Assembly (NCBI GenBank): GCA_019044685.2
Contig: JAGTXX020000005.1
Location: 372,001 to 436,000, forward strand
Source of the DNA: Nannochloris sp. 'desiccata'
Lineage: Eukaryota; Chlorophyta; Trebouxiophyceae; Chlorellales; Chlorellaceae
Direction: 5' to 3'
Length of the DNA: 64,000 nucleotides
The translations under genes and the position numbers were made by a program. The notes under the pieces are model-generated. The model saw only the letters and a list, made by a program, of their open reading frames with translations. It had not been told where the DNA came from and did not search any database. How positions within the stretch are numbered: the first letter of the stretch is position 1; each line of letters opens with the position of its first letter. Of this stretch, positions 1 through 10,814 are shown piece by piece.

Positions 1-1232
1 CAGAGGGTGCGATAGATCCTAGCAGCAGCAGCAGCACAACGCCTATGTCTGACATGACCCCTCTAGAATTACAAAGACCTGATGACATGACAACAAAGAC
101 ACGAGTGAAAGACAGCCCTCCTTCAAGTAGTGATCATGCCTGTGACGGTGAACAGCACGCGGGAGACTACACTAGTAATATGCAGCAGCAAAGGTGCTCT
201 CCTTCTCCTTCTGGTGCTGCTGCTGTAGGTGAAATAATCCAGTGCGGTGGTCAACCAGAGTGGTGGGAGGAAGATGAAGATGAAGAAGAGGATTGTATCA
301 GTGTCGATAATAATAATAATAATAATATCGAAACTGCATGTGGTGGGTGTCAAGTCAATCCAGCAAAAGAAAGAGAGAATGCTATCCTTATTGTTATTGA
401 CGAAGGAGGAGAAGAGCCCAGTCCACTTTCTATAGCATGCTCAAATCACGATTACAGTGATGCCCAGGAAAATCAGTATACTGGGCTCAAAAGTTACAAC
501 CCACGAGAGGATCAACAGCAACAACAAGAAGAAGAAAGTATAGAAGATTTTGAAGATTCCCCTCAAGAAAGTCAAATAATAGCTCGTGCAAGAGCACCGT
601 TACCCCCATTACCCCCCATCCCATCAGGCCTCCCTCAAGCGGCAGACGACGCTGTACCCCTCAAAGTATTACACCGAGCTCCACGTGGTAGTACAGTGAA
701 AGCGAGGTACCGTTTAGTGAATACAAAGGCAGTCACATTCGCTGAAGCAGTACACCTACGTGGTAAACAGCTGACACTAAACGTGAAAGATAAACAACAA
801 GCAATACTCCTAGGACCAATAGATTCATCTTCTTCTACTCCTACTACCTCGTCCAAAGTGGAAGGCGCTACTACTAATGATGACGATGAAAATAGTCCAA
901 TTTTAGCTGAGCCACTTAGCTTTTATCGCTGTCTAGGTGAAGATATGCAAATGGAATATCATCGTTTATATACAGGAACCCAAGCATTAGCGTTAGCAGA
1001 GAAGGCAGGGGTGCAATTAAGGCTTCCACCAGGGTTTGATGCATCTGTTGAGCTGTTTAAAGGCACTGCACGAGAGCATGCAGATATGAGAAGGGTTGCA
1101 GGGACAGTGTCGGTGAGAAAGGGCAAGCTGGGTGTTCATGCGTTGAAAACAAAGAGCGCTCAAGGAGGAAAGCCTGTACGTTATTGGCGATGTGAGTTTG
1201 ATGCAGGTGTACCTGAAGTGTTGATGCCGTAA
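1..1232 (+). CDS. 3' part of an unknown protein (5' end outside window)
   Basis: The reading frame is open from the first bases of the window through an ATG at 45 to a stop at 1230-1232, so the ATG at 45 is probably internal and the gene begins upstream. About 410 residues are visible. The first 190 are low-complexity: acidic runs, an Asn run from an AAT repeat near 309-326, Gln/Glu runs and a Pro-rich stretch near 600-630. The last 100 or so residues look folded, with an alternating hydrophobic pattern and a basic/aromatic end. I recognise no family. A TGTAA, the usual chlorophyte poly(A) signal, lies about 15 nt after the stop. It is on the same strand as the formin that follows, but the stop and the 560 bp gap argue for separate genes. 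Confidence 0.6.
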   Translation, partial: EGAIDPSSSSSTTPMSDMTPLELQRPDDMTTKTRVKDSPPSSSDHACDGEQHAGDYTSNMQQQRCSPSPSGAAAVGEIIQCGGQPEWWEEDEDEEEDCISVDNNNNNNIETACGGCQVNPAKERENAILIVIDEGGEEPSPLSIACSNHDYSDAQENQYTGLKSYNPREDQQQQQEEESIEDFEDSPQESQIIARARAPLPPLPPIPSGLPQAADDAVPLKVLHRAPRGSTVKARYRLVNTKAVTFAEAVHLRGKQLTLNVKDKQQAILLGPIDSSSSTPTTSSKVEGATTNDDDENSPILAEPLSFYRCLGEDMQMEYHRLYTGTQALALAEKAGVQLRLPPGFDASVELFKGTAREHADMRRVAGTVSVRKGKLGVHALKTKSAQGGKPVRYWRCEFDAGVPEVLMP

Positions 1233-1795
1233 AACTTATAACGAATTGTAAATGAGAACAATGGGAGTAAATTTCACGATAAGAGCGGCGTGCCCACTGG
1301 TTTGGGAGGTTGGACAGTTTGCTGGGGCTGCATAAAGGAAGATAAAAATGAGCAAGTCTGATAATCAGTGTTCTTACTGGTCGGTGATCCGCCGGCATTC
1401 GCCGAAAAACGCTAAATTTTGAAGCCTTGAAATCGCTGAGCGACAGCAGCAAATGTTGCCGGCTGCTTCGCCGTAGGGCACATTTTCAGAAAAAAAAATT
1501 TTTATGGGATTCTTGCTGCACAGTTTCTTATCTTTTCTATGTAAATACTAGTTTCGCAGGCACCTCTCTTCAGACTTTAAAAATTGGGGAATAGGCATTC
1601 GCCGGCAAGGTCACTGGCAGCTTCGAGAAATTGCTGGCAGGAGGAAAATTCGCCAAAAAATTGCGACAGCCCAAGATCCTTGATAAAATCTTTGGTTTGA
1701 TTAAATTAATTGGCTAATATATTAAGTAATTGATATGTATTCAAGCACAGAATGTTATATTATTAATGAATAGCCTTGATTAATTGCACATCAAA
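1233..1795. repeat. Intergenic region with a degenerate dispersed repeat copy
   Basis: No coding signal is visible here. From about 1390 to 1630 the sequence matches 46357-46625 in the same orientation. The best part is 1530-1605 against 46528-46600, which share the core cttttctatgtaaa-actagtt, then cagactt and aggcattc; the GCAGCAAAT block near 1446 matches 46440. Identity is roughly 75% over the best 70 bases by eye. It is rich in GCCGGC-type words. The formin 5' region overlaps its right side. Confidence 0.5.
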
Positions 1796-4700
1796 ATGAA
1801 CGGTAAAGAGAATGACCGTCTTGGCGTTGCTGCCTCACTTGTTGGCAGCTCGGTAAGTATTATATATTTATTTAGAATTTTTCTGAGGAATGAATAACCC
1901 GTTTGAAAGCTTGAATAGTAACTGAGCATGGTTGGTCGTTGGACATTTTGCAGTATGTAGCTCGGCTCCAGAGGCGCCAAGAGCTTGATAAATTGCGAGA
2001 AAGTGTTGCAGGAAAATCAGTATCTGAGAGGTTAACGCGAAAGAGCCAGGCACTGCATCCTGCAAAAGGGTGAGCCTTCACATGCAATTCACATTTTCAT
2101 TACTGTTTTTCTTCGGCTTTTTGCCATTAAAATCTCACTTTGATACCTCTACCTATGCAGAAACTCTATTATTTCTAAGAATCAACATCATCAGGGTTCT
2201 CTGCTTTCCACTGCTCCTCAAAGTCCTCCCAGTTCACTCGCGGCAAGCGAGGCTCTGCTCGATGCTGCTGCTGATAAACTTCAACGCGAATTAGAAGGCT
2301 ACGATCAGAAATTACAAGCTCTTAGAAGTCATGCCGGATCCATTCCTGCTATACCCCTGCCGCCCAGCGGCGCAGCAGCATTGAAAGCCAGCGGCGCAGC
2401 AGCAACTGCCAAAACCGACCGCCAGGCAGCAGTAGCTCCTCCTGCTCCCCCAGCAGTACCTGCTTCTGCTTCTGCAGATCAGCCTATTGTGCGTAGTGTT
2501 ATCACTGCGACAGGCCAAGGATGTAAAGAAGTCCTTGCTGCCAGCGCCAAGGCTGCATCTATGGGTACCCACCGCAAAACCGGTTCTGCAGCCTCGGCCG
2601 CAGCCACTTGGAAGACTCGTGCGCATAAAGCTCCTCGTACACAAAGCTCCTGCATGCTTCAACTTGGTGCAAAGAGATACCGCGATGTAGCTATCCGAAT
2701 CACCTTTGCGGACGCAATTACTGTGCCGGCGCTGTTATGTTTTGAACATGCGCCTACCCCTACAGCGCCCTTTGTGTTACTTGGCCAAGTTCCTCTTCAG
2801 CCTAAATCTACAAAGCAGCTGAAACATGTGTTCCGTCTCGGTGTAGATACCATCGTAGAAAAGTGTCTGCGTATTACTTGTTTGGGTCACATTGCTAAAA
2901 AGCATAGTGGGGTGCACAGCGTGTCTCATTTGCTGGTCACAGGCGAGGTAGCTCCACCTTCTCCACCACCAGTAGCTCCAACTGAATCATTTACTTCAAG
3001 TGGGAGTACGGTGAAGCAGACATTGATAGGAACTGAAGAGCTTGAAGAAGAGGAAAATAAGACGGCTTCGTCTGTTCCGGTGGAAGCGGTTGCTTTCCAT
3101 GATGTTAGTTTAGATGCTGGAAAGCCACCTGCTACGAAAGTTGTTGTTCACGGCAGTGAGAAGGCTGGTAATGGCGGTGAAAAATCTGTGAAGACTGAGA
3201 AGAAAAAAGCTGCACCACCACCTGCACCTCCCCTTCCTACTCCTACTGCTTTTCAGGAGGCTGTGGTTTCTTCAAAGAAAGGTGCAGCAGCGCCACCTCC
3301 TCCCCCACCTCCACCTCCACCTGCCGCTCCTTCTGCTACTGCTGGTTCCCGTCTTCCCCCTGGAAAAGTAGGTCCTGTTCCTTCCCGTCCTACATTAAAG
3401 CTCTTTTGGGATAAAGTTCAACCTCGTGAGTCTATTATCCAAAAAACAGTCTGGGGCCAGTTGCCAGAATCCAGCAGCGAAAATAACAACCTTGAAATTG
3501 ATTTTGCTCAATTAGAAGAAGAGTTTGCTGCAAAAGCGAATCCACTTGGAACTAAGAAGACGTCTGCTACTGCGCGTACTACTGCGGCTGGACCTCGACT
3601 GGTAACTTTGAACAGGGCGAATAATGTTGGTGCGATGCTTGCTCGGTTGAAACTTTCCCCTGAAGACGCAAAACGTGCTTTATTGCGTCTTGTGGGAGAC
3701 GATGATGAGGGAAAAATAGATGAAACTTTGGAGGAGAAGAATGAAAATAGTAACAACTCTCTTTCTGGTCGAATTTTGGGTTTAGAAGAGCTTGAGAGCA
3801 TCCTTCCTTGCATGCCTACTGAGGATGAACGTCAGCTTTTAGTTAAATACAAAGGAAACATGGAATGTCTGACCCCTTGTGAAAGGTTTATGCTGTCTGT
3901 GTTACCTGTGCCTGCGTTGCAAGCTCGCTTACAAGCTATTGTCTTCCTCCACAGCTTTGACTCCAGAGCTGTTGCTGTTGGAGAGGCAGCTGGTTCTGTC
4001 ACTGCTGCCTGCACAGAAGTGCGAGAAAGCTCTCTCCTGCGTTCTATTTTAAAAACTGCGTTGAGTATTGGAAACTTTCTTAATGCTGGAAATCGTGCTG
4101 GTTCTGCAGCTGGCTTCCAAGTAGATACTCTGCTTAAGTTGCGAGATATCAAGTCTACTACATCTCGCAGTAAAACGCTTCTTCATTTCCTTGCACGAGA
4201 AGTTTCTAGACAACATCCCGACTGTTCTTCTTTGACTTTTGAACTGCCCACTTGCCGTGTGGCCTCTCGCATTTCTCTAGGAGATCTGCGTGCTGAGCTT
4301 GATGCCTTGGCCGAGGGCATTGAAGCAGCGCACAGAGCTGGTCGCGATGGTGGTGCTGACGTTGCGCACTTGGATGAGCTCTTGTCTATCGCTACTGAAC
4401 GTCTTGCTGGCGCCAATGGCTCTGTTGTAGAAGCAGATGCTGCGTTTATGGAGCTTCGTTCTTTCTTAAATAGCAAACCTTCTACAATGGAAGAACCTGC
4501 TGCGTTTTTCACTTTGTTGGCTACGTTTTGCACTCAGCTAGATGTAGCGCATGCTGAAAATGCAGCTTTAGACGGTGCTAGACCTTCTTCTGCTCCTGCT
4601 TCTGTTGGAACCAATCCAGGACCTAGGAATACTGATATAACTGCTGATGGTGATATGCAGCAGCAGCAAGGCGTGCGTCATAGCATGGGCAGCTCTTTCT

Positions 4701-7522
4701 TTCCTTCAACTTCTACAACGACCACTTTAAAGAAAGAAGAAAGTGCAACTACGATGGCAACGCCTCCTTTACAACAAAGAGACCGTGTTTTATCTACTAT
4801 TCGCGCCTACAGTCGTTTAACTGCTGATCAACGTAAGACGTTGCTCACAGACAAAGGCGCGAAAGATAGATTAGCTGCATTGGCTATTACTCACCGTCAC
4901 AGTGTCGCTGCGCCCACTGGCCTCGCTGATTTATTTGAGAATCACAGCATGAACGGAGGCTCTATTACAGATAATGGCTTAGTAGTAATTAACGAGGAAG
5001 AAGGAGAGAAAGATAATAAGGCTATTGCGATGAGAATTAGTGCTCCTGCTATTTCTCTTGCTGCAATGCTGGCCCATGCCACTAGCCCCGCTGACGATGT
5101 AGTTGAAGAAGAAGCTCAAGTTGACGTGCATGCAGAAGAAGAAAAAGAAGAGGAAGCTTCTTTGCCCATTACAGAGATTGAAGATTCTTTAATGAATACT
5201 GAAGTTGAAGGGGAATCTTCCCCTTATATTACTGAAGAGGTGGAGGACGACGGCGGCAGCGGCGAACAAGGAGACACCAGCGCTGTTGCTGTGCTTTCTT
5301 CCCCTGTAGCTCGAATGCTTGCATCTTCTCGAAATTTAGTAGAAGACGTTTCCTTACGATCCAGCACATTGATTATGCAACAGCAGGAGCAACAGAAGAA
5401 GGAAGAGAAGGCTGTACCGCAAGAAGAAACAGAAGTGGTGTCGGCTCACAGCGACGATGGTTCTATTACCGACGCTGGTGCTGATATTGGTGTTTATTCG
5501 TCACCTGTGACGTTACGACCTCTTGTTAGAGCTTCTGCAGATGTTTCTGTTTCTCCTCAAGATACTCCTCACGTAAAGTGGAGTAGAAAATCTCTTGGTG
5601 GTGCTGCCTGTGGCGGTGACAGTAATAGAAATGATGATGGTGTTGTGGATAGCAATCATAATAATGTTATTACTACGCCTGAAAGCTCTGTGCTTCCTTG
5701 TGATGCCTCTTTACAACCTATACCAGCTAATGAGAGGGTATGGCGGTCTTCTGTTGCTGCGTTAGAGGTTCCAGTAGAGGAAGAGCAAGTAGAAGTCGAG
5801 TGCTCCAACGGTGCTAGTAGTCTTGCGTGCTTGAGTCTTGAGAATCCAATGGCCTCTGCTCCTACAAGCTTGCAATTTGGGTATCAGGGTACAACAGCTG
5901 CTCAGAGGTATGATAACGCCTTAGAAGATGATGCTGGTAGCCCTGAAAAGCCAACCAGAGGGCGCGGTGCTGGTGGTGCTAGTGCTGTTGTTAGGGAAAG
6001 GTTTGAAGAAGAAGAAGAGCATGAGCTCTGTTGTAGTACTCAATGGGTTCAACACGCAGCGTCAGCTACAGCTGCTGTAGCTGGTGCTGCTGCTGGAGTA
6101 CGTAGCTCCAAACGAGTGTCCTTCTCCTTGCCAAACTCTCCTCGTGGCTCTTTCAATGGAAAAGCAGAAGAAGAAGAAGAGCAGCAGGTGCAACAAGAAG
6201 AAGGTGAATATCAGTTTGTTGAGTCTCCTTGTGCTGTTCACAGTCCAGTTCTAGAACAAGAATACGTCCGCGAACCAGTGCAACAGCAGCAGCATAGTCA
6301 ATTTAGCCAGGGTTCTATCAGAAACAGCCTGAGGCAACAACCAGTTTCTATTCCTGGTTTGGACCTTAATTTGGCCAAACAGTTGGTGAAAAATGCTTCC
6401 CAAGTTAAGAAATCAAGAGACACTCGCTCCTATTCCCAACAGCAGCACTCCTATTTCTCCCACCAGCAGGGAATGCACCAACAAATACCACCCGACAACA
6501 CATATGTTCGTGAATCCACACCAACTCCTTTTGTAGACAGCGGTGCTCTAACTCCTTCTCCTGGTGGCACTAATAGTAGCATACCTCCTTCTATTCAAGA
6601 TCAAGCTGCTGAAGTGTTGAGCAAAGCCTTCGCAGCTCAGTTGCGGCGTAGCTTGCCTGGGTTACCTGGTGTTCCTTCAGATGCTTTGCCTGCTTTCCCT
6701 TTGACCTTATCTCCAGTCAACCTGGATCAAATCATGGCTGCTATTATTTCTAACGCTGGGAACACCCCTACTGGACCTTTAGCACGCGGTGTTCGACAAG
6801 GAGATGCTCATTTGTTTGACGATGCTGCGATTGAGGTGCTGCGCGCAGCAGCAGCTGAACGTTTTGCTGCTGCTGAACTTGCTCAGCCTGGGCAAGAGCA
6901 TAAAGCGCTGCTGGAACCTATCGTTCCTGCTCCTTTGGGTATGGGTGTGCGTGTTTCTGAAACTGTAGCGCATGGAATCTCTCCTTCTACCTTGCGTCAT
7001 AGCTTGGAAGCGCACTTGAGGCAGTTACAACAGACTTCTCAAAGTCAAAGTCAGCAGCAGCAACACCCTTCTTCTCGAGCTAATACTACTGCTGCTGCAA
7101 ATAAGCCATTGAATGTTTCTATGGTGACTGCTGCTCAGGGGCCTACCCCTTCTCCCATTTACAGAGAAGAAATTCAAGAAGAAGTCCAGGGGCAGCAGCA
7201 ACAACAACAGAGTATGTCATACACTAGCGGCAGCTATGGTGGTTGCCTGGACGCCAGCTGTGCCACTTCTGTCAACCCATCTAGAATGACTGGTAATAAT
7301 GGCGGTTATATTGGAAATTATGCTGTTGTCGCTACTCAGAACATCAGTGGAGCTGATGCTGGTGCTGGTCATATTACTACTTTAAGGCTGAGTGGAAGTC
7401 GACAAAGCGGTTTGAAGAGCGGTAGTGTACGTGAGGTGCATTCCTCTTTAGCTCAGGAGCGTATTGCTCGGTGGAATTCCTCTCAATATCATGGAGGAAG
7501 CAATTCTGGGGCTGGTTACTAG
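1796..7522 (+). CDS. Formin (FH1-FH2 actin nucleator) with long low-complexity tail
   Basis: Model: exons 1796-1852, 1954-2069, 2161-7522, joining in frame to 1844 residues. Exons 1-2 encode a basic, Gln/Arg-rich, probably coiled-coil start. Residues about 230-320 form a beta-rich module that I cannot name with confidence. A proline-rich FH1 (run of ten Pro near nt 3292-3325, residue about 435) precedes an FH2 domain at about 470-860. It has the family landmarks: an LKLFWDKV start, TVWGQL, then LNRANNVGAML, and GNFLNAGNRAG near nt 4070. The last 1000 residues are mostly Gln, Glu and Ser runs and predicted disorder. Formins nucleate and processively elongate actin filaments through a dimeric FH2, with profilin-actin fed by FH1. 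There is no signal peptide, transmembrane segment or PTEN domain as in land-plant class I or II formins. A TGTAA lies about 90 nt after the stop. The family call is firm and the 5' exons are likely. Confidence 0.88.
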
Positions 7523-7905
7523 AGAGAGTTAGTTGTTTGAAACATTTTAAACTTGAGAAAAAGGTAATTTTTGACAAGAAAACGTTGATAATTTCATTGA
7601 ATTATAAATTTGTAAGGACTTTATTATGAATAGACATGGTGGTGGGAGGAAAAAGAAAGGAAAATAAATTGTTTTCAACGTCTCAGAGACTATTTAGAGT
7701 AGAAAATCAAGTATATTTTGAATTGCTGCAGAGAGGTTCAGAGTGGAGAAAGTTCAACTTTAAGTTGAGAGAAAAGAAAAGAGAAAAAGCAATACTATCT
7801 AAGAATATTTAACCAAATTATTGATAAAGAGTAATCGGCAATAGTGCCTAATGACTTTATAGTTATTAAAGATATTATTATTATTATTGTTGTTGTCGTT
7901 GTTCT
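7523..7905. other. Convergent 3' intergenic region
   Basis: A+T-rich spacer between the 3' ends of the formin (+) and the first kinase (-). It contains a short TTA/TTG microsatellite at about 7872-7903 next to the kinase stop. No gene seen. Confidence 0.5.
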
Positions 7906-10379
7906 TTAGGAGACAGATGTTGCGAGGCTCGTTTCCAGACCCGCCGCGCTGGGGCTGGCAAGGAATCCAGGTAATTCAGCCAATAGCAAATCAAGTCTAG
8001 CCACAATTTCATCAAATGTAGGCCTTCCATTTCGATCTGGGGACATACATTGCATTGCAAGAGCGCCATAGTCTGCAGGCGCATCTTCTGGCATCTTTAA
8101 AAATTCATTTTTGCAGGTGACTGCAAAGATGACTTGAGCTTGAGACAACTTATCCCAAGCTCGTTTTCCAGTCCAGAGCTCGTAGAGAATCACTCCAAAC
8201 GAGTAGACGTCTCCAGATTTGGTCATTAAACCTTCTAAAAGCAGCTCTGGAGGCATATGGCTCACGGTACCAACAGTTTTTGTTGTGACATCGTCTTGTG
8301 AGTTGCGAGACAACCCAAAATCAGTCACCTTTGCTATAAAGCCTCTCGCATTCTCATACTGCCCTAAAAGCACGTTGTTTGAAGATAAATCTCCGTGCAT
8401 TTCATTTTCAGAATGCAAATATCGCATTCCGAGGGCAATTTCTCTCACAGTTTGCAGAATAACTTCGTAATTTCTTCCAGTACTACTAGTACTATCCTCT
8501 ACGTTTGAAGTTTTGGCACTAAAGATATTTGCTCCTAAGGCTGCAGATAAAGACCCTTTTTCACATAATTCTTGTACAATCCATACTTCAACCCCACGTG
8601 CGTCTTCTAATCTGCACCAATCCAATGTGGTGACTACATTTTCGTGAGAAATATCTACCGTCATCAAAGCTTCATAATGCGATGTCCACTCTTCTCTAAA
8701 AGAGTCAGGCCCGTGGCGGTGGTGCATGATCTTGATAGCTACAGGGCGAGAACCCAAATATCCAGCATATACATTAGCGAAGCTTCCAGAACCGATTAAT
8801 CTTCCAATTTTCAAAGAGGCAAGGCGGGGCGGTATCCGAGGTGCTTGAACACCGATTGGTGTACTTGCAGAAACCGCTGAAGACATGGCTGCAGAGCCTG
8901 TAGTGTTATTTGCAGATCCGCTATCACTGCCATTTGTCGTTATTAATCCTACAATGCTGGCGAGATCTGCTGAAGAAAATTCACCCATGTGAACGTCGGC
9001 TTGGACTCGAGCATGAACCTCAACAACCCACATATTCGGGCTACCGGAGACTGGAGGGGTGCGCAATGCAGTATCATTTTCAAATAAACGCATTGGTGGT
9101 GGGCTCGTAGCTCGTTTCAACATCATAGCATATTGCAAGGACGCTCCACTATTCGCACGAGGAGAGAGAATTGTTGGTAATGTGGCCCCAGCGCGGAGTT
9201 CTTGGTTCGTTGAAGCTTTTAGAATATTAAATCGCATTGATGCCGTGTCACTGCCATCAGATGGGACCATCACACTCAAAAGCCCGGGGTATTCTGAAAA
9301 TGTGTCTAGTCCAACACCGGTGAGGCTTTCCCATTGTTTGTTTATTCCAATAACACGCCATTCTGGATCATCCACATCTACCCAAACAGACGCAAGTGTT
9401 CGTTCACTTGGTGATTCCTCTGCGTTAGAATTGCTTGAGCTTTTATTATCTTCTAAACCGATGCCTCGGAACATGCTACGTTGCAAGACCTCCTTTGCTT
9501 CTAAAGCCAGTGCTGTGAACTTTTCTTCTTGTTCTTCTGTAATCTCGTGTCCAATTTTGGAATCCCATACGAATAGAAGACCCATTGGATGGTCATTCTC
9601 GGTAATCAAAAGCTTGCCGGCCCAAGCACTGACATGTGGGCGTTGGGTAACAGCAGGATGGTTTTTAAAGAGTGGATGGGTAGTCATATCTATACAATTT
9701 ACTAATGCCGTGTGACCTGTTGATTGGAAATCGTCAAACTGTTGTCCAATGATCGAGCCAGCCATAGGCATGGCGGGTGCAAAAGCGCCGGTAGTGGTCA
9801 TGAAATGAACAAGGTTCACGTCAAAAAGACAAATTCTGCTTTTACCAATGTTGGTTAATTCACATGCATTACTGCAAATGAATAATGGTTGGGAGAGAAA
9901 GAGGGAAATGGTGAGTATTCATTCAAATAGAAAAAGGCGGGAAGATGATGTCGAGACACTGCAGCGGGGAATTTACCTTTTGATACGCTCCAAGGTTTTG
10001 AAGGTGTTTCTGGACTCGATGTCCTCGACATCAAGTTTCCAATCTATATCTTGGTCAGATAAGACGTCGCTAAGCACGCAAGACGTCTCACGAGAACCCT
10101 CATGCGATGAGCCTTTGGGTTGAGCAGCACCTGTCCCAATTTTTATTGGGTTATTCTCATGGCTATGTGTTGAGTTGCTGACATCAAGTTTATCGGAGTC
10201 GGGGCCCTTTTCAAGCGAATTTCCATTTCCCTGCAAGTGCAAAATATTTCTTTAAATCGAATTTGACGTATAAAAGAATGTGCAAGCATACTGCTGGAAG
10301 CAATCCCAAAGGGTGAATTTATGTCTCAAATGCAAGTAAAGTGTCCTACTTGAACATGTTTGCTCTGCAAACAACCCAT
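7906..10379 (-). CDS. GAF/PAS-like/TKL protein kinase, lipid-anchored type (copy A)
   Basis: Model (minus strand): exons 10379-10350, 10230-9977, 9835-7906, 737 residues. Exon 1 encodes only MGCLQSKHVQ, a strong N-myristoylation (Gly2) plus palmitoylation (Cys3) pattern. Residues about 90-200 resemble the second half of a GAF domain (ICLFD followed by a TGAF core). About 210-290 is PAS-like (WVDVDDPEW ... LTG). A Gly/Ser/Asn linker follows, then a kinase domain from about 435 to the end: Gly loop GSGSFANVYAG, beta3 Lys in VAIKIM, DFG in KVTDFGLSR, and an APE-equivalent MPPELL. The catalytic loop reads HGDLSSNN, so the usual HRD Arg and the following Lys are replaced, as in other chlorophyte TKL families. 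It is the first of three tandem paralogues with the same intron phases (0, then 2). The likely role is a membrane-tethered signalling kinase; the GAF ligand is unknown. Confidence 0.85.
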
Positions 10380-10814
10380 AATCCCGGAGCCTGCACAAAA
10401 TCTTTATTTACTTTCCGGCTTCCCGGCAACGTTTTCATGCGTTGTTTATTCTCTAATTTAACAAATATTGTTTACACAATTACCGGGCACAGAAATATGG
10501 TATTTTTTTACGGGTACCGCCCGCCAATTATCATCTTCAAGCAAAAGGACAGTGCAAAGCAGGCTTCGTCGCTCCACAAATTCTGAATCAGAAGCTACCT
10601 GGCAGCTACGCACCCAGTGCAGTCACTTTCATGCATGGTATTTTACAGATTTATTTGCAATAAATACACCAAGTATATAGTTCATTCAGTTGTTATACAG
10701 TACATACAGATCATCATCAAAGTCAGGAGGGAAAAAACAGAGCAACGGCACTCACCGTCACATAGCAACGACTAGGTACCACCAAGAAGGAATTCAGAAT
10801 AACTATCGAGTGAA
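10380..10814. other. Spacer between kinase copies A and B
   Basis: Holds the upstream region of copy A and the 3' flank of copy B, both on the minus strand. No third gene, RNA or clear repeat was seen. Confidence 0.4.

Noticed and set aside
1..7522. Single gene joining the first frame (to 1232) with the formin
   Set aside because: The first frame ends in a stop followed by a poly(A)-like TGTAA, and the formin has its own plausible start at 1796.
9059..9715. 218-codon open frame antisense to kinase copy A
   Set aside because: Shadow of the GAF/PAS-like coding region, no recognisable protein.
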